Shown here: positions 59,501 through 64,000 of the stretch, piece after piece
Position numbering within the stretch: the stretch's first letter is position 1
How the letters are laid out: each line of letters begins with the position of its first letter
Assembly: GCF_029852145.1 (NCBI RefSeq)
Contig: NC_079974.1
Coordinates: 20,686,082-20,750,081 of the forward strand
Source of the DNA: Microplitis mediator
Taxonomy: Eukaryota > Arthropoda > Insecta > Hymenoptera > Braconidae
Reading direction: 5' to 3'
Length of the DNA: 64,000 nt
Position numbers and translations under genes: made by a program
Notes under the pieces: model-generated
What the model was told of the DNA's origin: nothing
Databases searched by the model: none
The model's input: only the letters and a program-made list of their open reading frames with translations

Positions 59501-62500
59501 TGGGATTTCTCTGGAATTTCCAGAGAATTTAACTTGCGATAATTCTATTTTTTTTTAAACTCTGAGTGCTGGGTCTATATTTTCTATGGGATTTCTCAGG
59601 AATTACCAGAGAATTTATCTTGCGATAATTCTATTTTTTTTTAAACTCCGAGCACTGGGTCTATATTTTCTATGGGGTTTCTATGGTATTTCTCTGTAAT
59701 TTCCAAAGAATTAAACTTGCTATAATTATATTTTTTTCTTTTCAACTCCGAGTGCTGGGTCTATATTTTCTATGGGATTTCTATGGGATTTCTCTGTAAT
59801 TTCCAGAGAATTAAACTTGCGATAATTCTATTTTTTTTTTAACTCCGAGTGCTAGGTCTATATTTTCTATGGGATTTCTCTGGAATTTCCAGAGACTTTA
59901 ACTTGCGATAATTCTATTTTTTTTTTAACTCCGAGTGTTAGGTCTATGTTTTCTATGGGATTTCGATGGGATTTCTCAGGAATTACCAGAGAATTTAACT
60001 TGCGATAATTCTATTTTTTTTTAAACTCCGAGTGCTGGGTCTATATTTTCTATGGGATTTCTATGGGATTTCTCTGTAATTTCCAGAGAATTAAATTGCG
60101 ATAATTCTTTTTTTTTTTTAACTCCGAGTGCTAGGTCTATATTTTCTATGGGGTTTCTATGGGATTTCTCTGGAATTTCCGGAGAATTTAACTTGCGATA
60201 ATTCTATTTTTTTTTAAACTCTGAGTACTGGGTCTACATTTTCTATGGAATTTCTATGGGATTTCTCAGGAATTACCAGAGAATTTAACTTGCGATAATT
60301 CTATTTTTTTTCAAACTCCGAGTGCTGGGTCTACATTTTCTATGGGATTTCTATGGTATTTCTCTGTCATTTCCAGAGAATTAAACTTGCTATAATTATA
60401 TTTTTTTCTTTTCAACTCCGAGTGCTCGGTCTATATTTTCTATGGGATTTCTCTGGAATTTCCAGAGAATTAAACTTGCGATAATTCTATTTGTTTTTTA
60501 ACTCCGAGTGCTAGGTCTATATTTTCTATGGGATTTCTATGGAATTTCTCTGGAATTTCCAGAGAATTTAACTTGCGATAATTCTATTTTTTTTTAAACT
60601 CCGAAGGCTGGGTCTATATTTTCTATGGGATTTCTCTGGAATTTCCAGAGAATTAAACTTGCGATAATTCTATTTTTTTTCAAACTCCGAGTGCTAGGTC
60701 TATATTTTCTATGGGATTTCTATGGGATTTCTCTGGAATTTCCAGAGAATTTAACTTGTGATAATTTTTTTTTTTTTTTTTAACTCCGAGTGCTGGGTTT
60801 ATATTTTCTGTGGGATTTTGATGGGATTTCTCAGGAATTACCAGAGAATTTAACTTGCGATAATTCTATTTTTTTTTAAACTCCGAGTGCTAGGTCTATA
60901 TTTTCTATGGGATTTCTATGGGATTTCTCTGGAATTTCCAGAGAATTTAACTTGTGATAATTTTTTTTTTTTTTTTTAACTCCGAGTGCTGGGTCTATAT
61001 TTTCTGTGGGATTTTGATGGGATTTCTCAGGAATTACCAGAGAATTTAACTTGCGATAATTCTATTTTTTTTTAAACTCCGAGTGCTAGGTCTATATTTT
61101 CTATGGGATTTCTATGGGATTTCTCTGGAATTTCCAGAGAATTTAACTTGTGATAATTTTATTTTTTTTTTTTAACTCCGAGTGCTGGGTCTATATTTTC
61201 TATGGGATTTCGATGGGATTTCTCAGGAATTACCAGATAATTAAATTTGCGATAATTCTATTTTTTTTTAAACTCCGAGTGCTAGGTCTATATTTTCTAT
61301 GGGATTTCTATGGGATTTCTCTGTAATTTCCAGAGAATTAAACTTGCGATAATTCTATTTTTTTTTTACCTCCGAGTGTTAGGTCTATGTTTTCTATGGG
61401 ATTTCGATGCGATTTCTCAGGAATTACCAGAGAATTTAACTTGCGATAATTCTATTTTTTTTTAAACTCCGAGTGCTGGGTCTATATTTTCTATGGGATT
61501 TCTATGGTATTTCTCTGTAATTTCCAGAGAGTTAAACTTGCTATAATTATATTTTTTTCTTTTCAACTCCGAGTGCTGGGTCTATATTTTCTATGGGATT
61601 TCGATGGGATTTCTCAGGAATTACCAGAGAATTTAACTTGCGATAATTCTATTTTTTTTTAAACTCCGAGTGCTGGGTCTATATTTTCTATGGGATTTCT
61701 ATGGTATTTCTCTGTAATTTCCAGAGAGTTAAACTTGCTATAATTATATTTTTTTCTTATCAACTCCGAGTGCTGGGTCTATATTTTCTATGGGATTTCT
61801 ATAGGATTTCTCTGGAATTTCCAGAGAATTTAACTTGTGATAATTTTATTTTTTTTTTTTAACTCCGAGTGCTGGGTCTATATTTTCTGTGGGATTTTGA
61901 TGGGATTTCTCAGGAATTACCAGAGAATTTAACTTGCGATAATTCTATTTTTTTTTAAACTCCGAGTGCTAGGTCTATATTTTCTATGGGATTTCTATGG
62001 TATTTCTCTGTAATTTCCAGAGAATTAAACTTGCGATAATTCTATTTTTTTTTTACCTCCGAGTGTTAGGTCTATGTTTTCTATGGGATTTCGATGCGAT
62101 TTCTCAGGAATTACCAGAGAATTTAACTTGCGATAATTCTATTTTTTTTTAAACTCCGAGTGCTGGGTCTATATTTTCTATGGGATTTCTATGGTATTTC
62201 TCTGTAATTTCCAGAGAGTTAAACTTGCTATAATTATATTTTCTTCTTTTCAACTCCGAGTGCTGGGTGTATATTTTCTATGGGATTTCGATGGGATTTC
62301 TCAGGAATTACCAGAGAATTTAACTTGCGATAATTCTATTTTTTTTTAAACTCCGAGTGCTGGGTCTATATTTTCTATGGGATTTCTATGGTATTTCTCT
62401 GTAATTTCCAGAGAATTAAACTTGCGATAATTCTATTTTTTTTTTACCTCCGAGTGTTAGGTCTATGTTTTCTATGGGATTTCGATGCGATTTCTCAGGA

Positions 62501-63850
62501 ATTACCAGAGAATTTAACTTGCGATAATTCTATTTTTTTTTAAACTCCGAGTGCTGGGTCTATATTTTCTATGGGATTTCTATGGTATTTCTCTGTAATT
62601 TCCAGAGAGTTAAACTTGCTATAATTATATTTTTTTCTTTTCAACTCCGAGTGCTGGGTCTATATTTTCTATGGGATTTCGATAGGATTTCTCAGGAATT
62701 ACCAGAGAATTTAACTTGCGATAATTCTATTTTTTTTTAAACTCCGAGTGCTGGGTCTATATTTTCTATGGGATTTCTATGGTATTTCTCTGTAATTTCC
62801 AGAGAGTTAAACTTGCTATAATTATATTTTTTTCTTATCAACTCCGAGTGCTGGGTCTATATTTTCTATGGGATTTCTATAGGATTTCTCTGGAATTTCC
62901 AGAGAATTTAACTTGTGATAATTTTATTTTTTTTTTTTAACTCCGAGTGCTGGGTCTATATTTTCTGTGGGATTTTGATGGGATTTCTCAGGAATTACCA
63001 GAGAATTTAACTTGCGATAATTCTATTTTTTTTTAAACTCCGAGTGCTAGGTCTATATTTTCTATGGGATTTCTATGGGATTTCTCTGGAATTTCCAGAG
63101 AATTTAACTTGCGATAATTCTATTTTTTTTTAAACTCTGAGTGCTGGGTCTATATTTTCTATGGGATTTCTCAGGAATTACCAGAGAATTTATCTCCGAT
63201 AATTCTATTTTTTTTTAAACTCCGAGCACTGGGTCTATATTTTCTATGGGGTTTCTATGGTATTTCTCTGTAATTTCCAAAGAATTAAACTTGCTATAAT
63301 TATATTTTTTTCTTTTCAACTCCGAGTGCTGGGTCTATATTTTCTATGGGATTTCTATGGGATTTCTCTGTAATTTCCAGAGAATTAAACTTGCGATAAT
63401 TCTATTTTTTTTTTAACTCCGAGTGCTAGGTCTATATTTTCTATGGGATTTCTCTGGAATTTCCAGAGACTTTAACTTGCGATAATTCTATTTTTTTTTT
63501 AACTCCGAGTGTTAGGTCTATGTTTTCTATGGGATTTCGATGGGATTTCTCAGGAATTACCAGAGAATTTAACTTGCGATAATTCTATTTTTTTTTAAAC
63601 TCCGAGTGCTGGGTCTATATTTTCTATGGGATTTCTATGGGATTTCTCTGTAATTTCCAGAGAATTAAATTGCGATAATTCTTTTTTTTTTTTAACTCCG
63701 AGTGCTAGGTCTATATTTTCTATGGGGTTTCTATGGGATTTCTCTGGAATTTCCGGAGAATTTAACTTGCGATAATTCTATTTTTTTTTAAAATCTGAGT
63801 ACTGGGTCTACATTTTCTATGGAATTTCTATGGGATTTCTCAGGAATTAC
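53521..63850 (+). repeat. Four copies of a ~2.9 kb higher-order unit; the later two share a two-monomer deletion
   Basis: The rare variant TTTCTATAGGATTTCTCTGG lies at 53521, 56412, 59299 and about 62874. The rare CTGAGTACTGG unit follows it after 1,120, 1,120, 925 and 925 bp. The first two units are therefore alike, and the last two share a ~195 bp (two-monomer) loss. An extra CTATAGG unit at about 61794 lacks the rest. Confidence 0.85.
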
Positions 63851-64000
63851 CAGAGAATTTAACTTGCGATAATTCTATTTTTTTTCAAACTCCGAGTGCT
63901 GGGTCTACATTTTCTATGGGATTTCTATGGTATTTCTCTGTCATTTCCAGAGAATTAAACTTGCTATAATTATATTTTTGTCTTTTCAACTCCGAGTGCT

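Larger units (their letters stand above)
34212..64000 (+). repeat. Satellite DNA array, ~97-98 bp monomer, about 300 units, runs off the window
   Basis: Each unit reads AACTCCGAGTGCTGGGTCTA, TATTTTCTATGGGATTTC, TATGGGATTTCTCTGGAATT, TCCAGAGAATTTAACTTGCG, ATAATTCTATTTTTTTTT. Adjacent starts at 34298, 34396 and 34493 give 98 and 97 bp. Units with one fewer TATGGGATTTC block are about 12 bp shorter. Variants are GGTCTAC, CTCGGTC, GAGCACTGGG, CAGGAATTACCAG, CTGTAATTTCCAG and GATTTCGATGGG. No other sequence interrupts the array. Because 98 is not a multiple of three, frames such as LWDFYGISLEFPENLTCDN open for up to about 90 codons but have no start context or selection pattern. Confidence 0.98.

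Noticed and set aside
34212..64000. Satellite as a CRISPR-like array
   Set aside because: There are no unique spacers between repeats, the whole unit repeats, and the genome is eukaryotic.

Overview
The window looks like nuclear DNA of an insect. It is very AT-rich, protein-coding genes are split by short introns with GT/AG ends, and there are several families of small inverted-repeat transposons, long microsatellites and a ~30 kb satellite array. The protein sequences read as insect-type. Hymenoptera, perhaps a parasitoid wasp, is my guess from composition and repeat style, not something the sequence proves. I see no prokaryotic operon, CRISPR array, rRNA or tRNA gene, and no viral gene cluster.

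Layout. (1) 1-2.3 kb: a complete ALKBH1-type dioxygenase gene, three exons, plus strand. (2) 2.3-3.1 kb: a ~331 bp sequence repeated about 2.5 times. (3) 3.2-5.6 kb, minus strand: a reading frame equal to the XRCC1 N-terminal domain, then an unassigned gene with coiled coil, acidic stretch, Zn-finger-like motifs and an AT-hook. (4) 5.7-12.5 kb: a mobile-element block. It holds a TA-flanked element carrying 1.2 kb of GT microsatellite and minisatellite, a larger TIR element split by a 1.8 kb near-perfect palindrome, and a second 1.4 kb palindrome. (5) 13.5-14.3 kb: a divergent kinesin-motor-like gene fragment, minus strand. (6) 14.4-22.9 kb: dispersed repeats and two related MITE families, with a few candidate short exons. 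(7) 22.9-25.2 kb: a second, nearly identical ALKBH1 copy inside a direct segmental duplication of region 1. (8) 25.7-31.4 kb: the most conventional gene region. It has the first exon of an unknown minus-strand gene, a divergent promoter, an intact V-ATPase subunit D gene and an intact GNAT-family (arylalkylamine N-acetyltransferase-like) gene. (9) 31.4-34.2 kb: intergenic repeats, a small TIR element and an (AT)n tract. (10) 34.2-64.0 kb: an uninterrupted ~97-98 bp satellite, running off the window end, with repeats of repeats at several scales.

Functional links are limited. Two DNA-repair-type genes (ALKBH1-like, XRCC1-like) lie next to each other, but nothing shows that they act together. 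The V-ATPase D gene and its divergent partner share a 278 bp intergenic promoter with a CRE palindrome and an E2F-like site. The findings I rate highest are the duplicated intact ALKBH1, the satellite's nested history, the long palindromes that could make hairpin RNA, and the divergent kinesin-like and XRCC1-like genes. I did not find a clear new multi-gene system.
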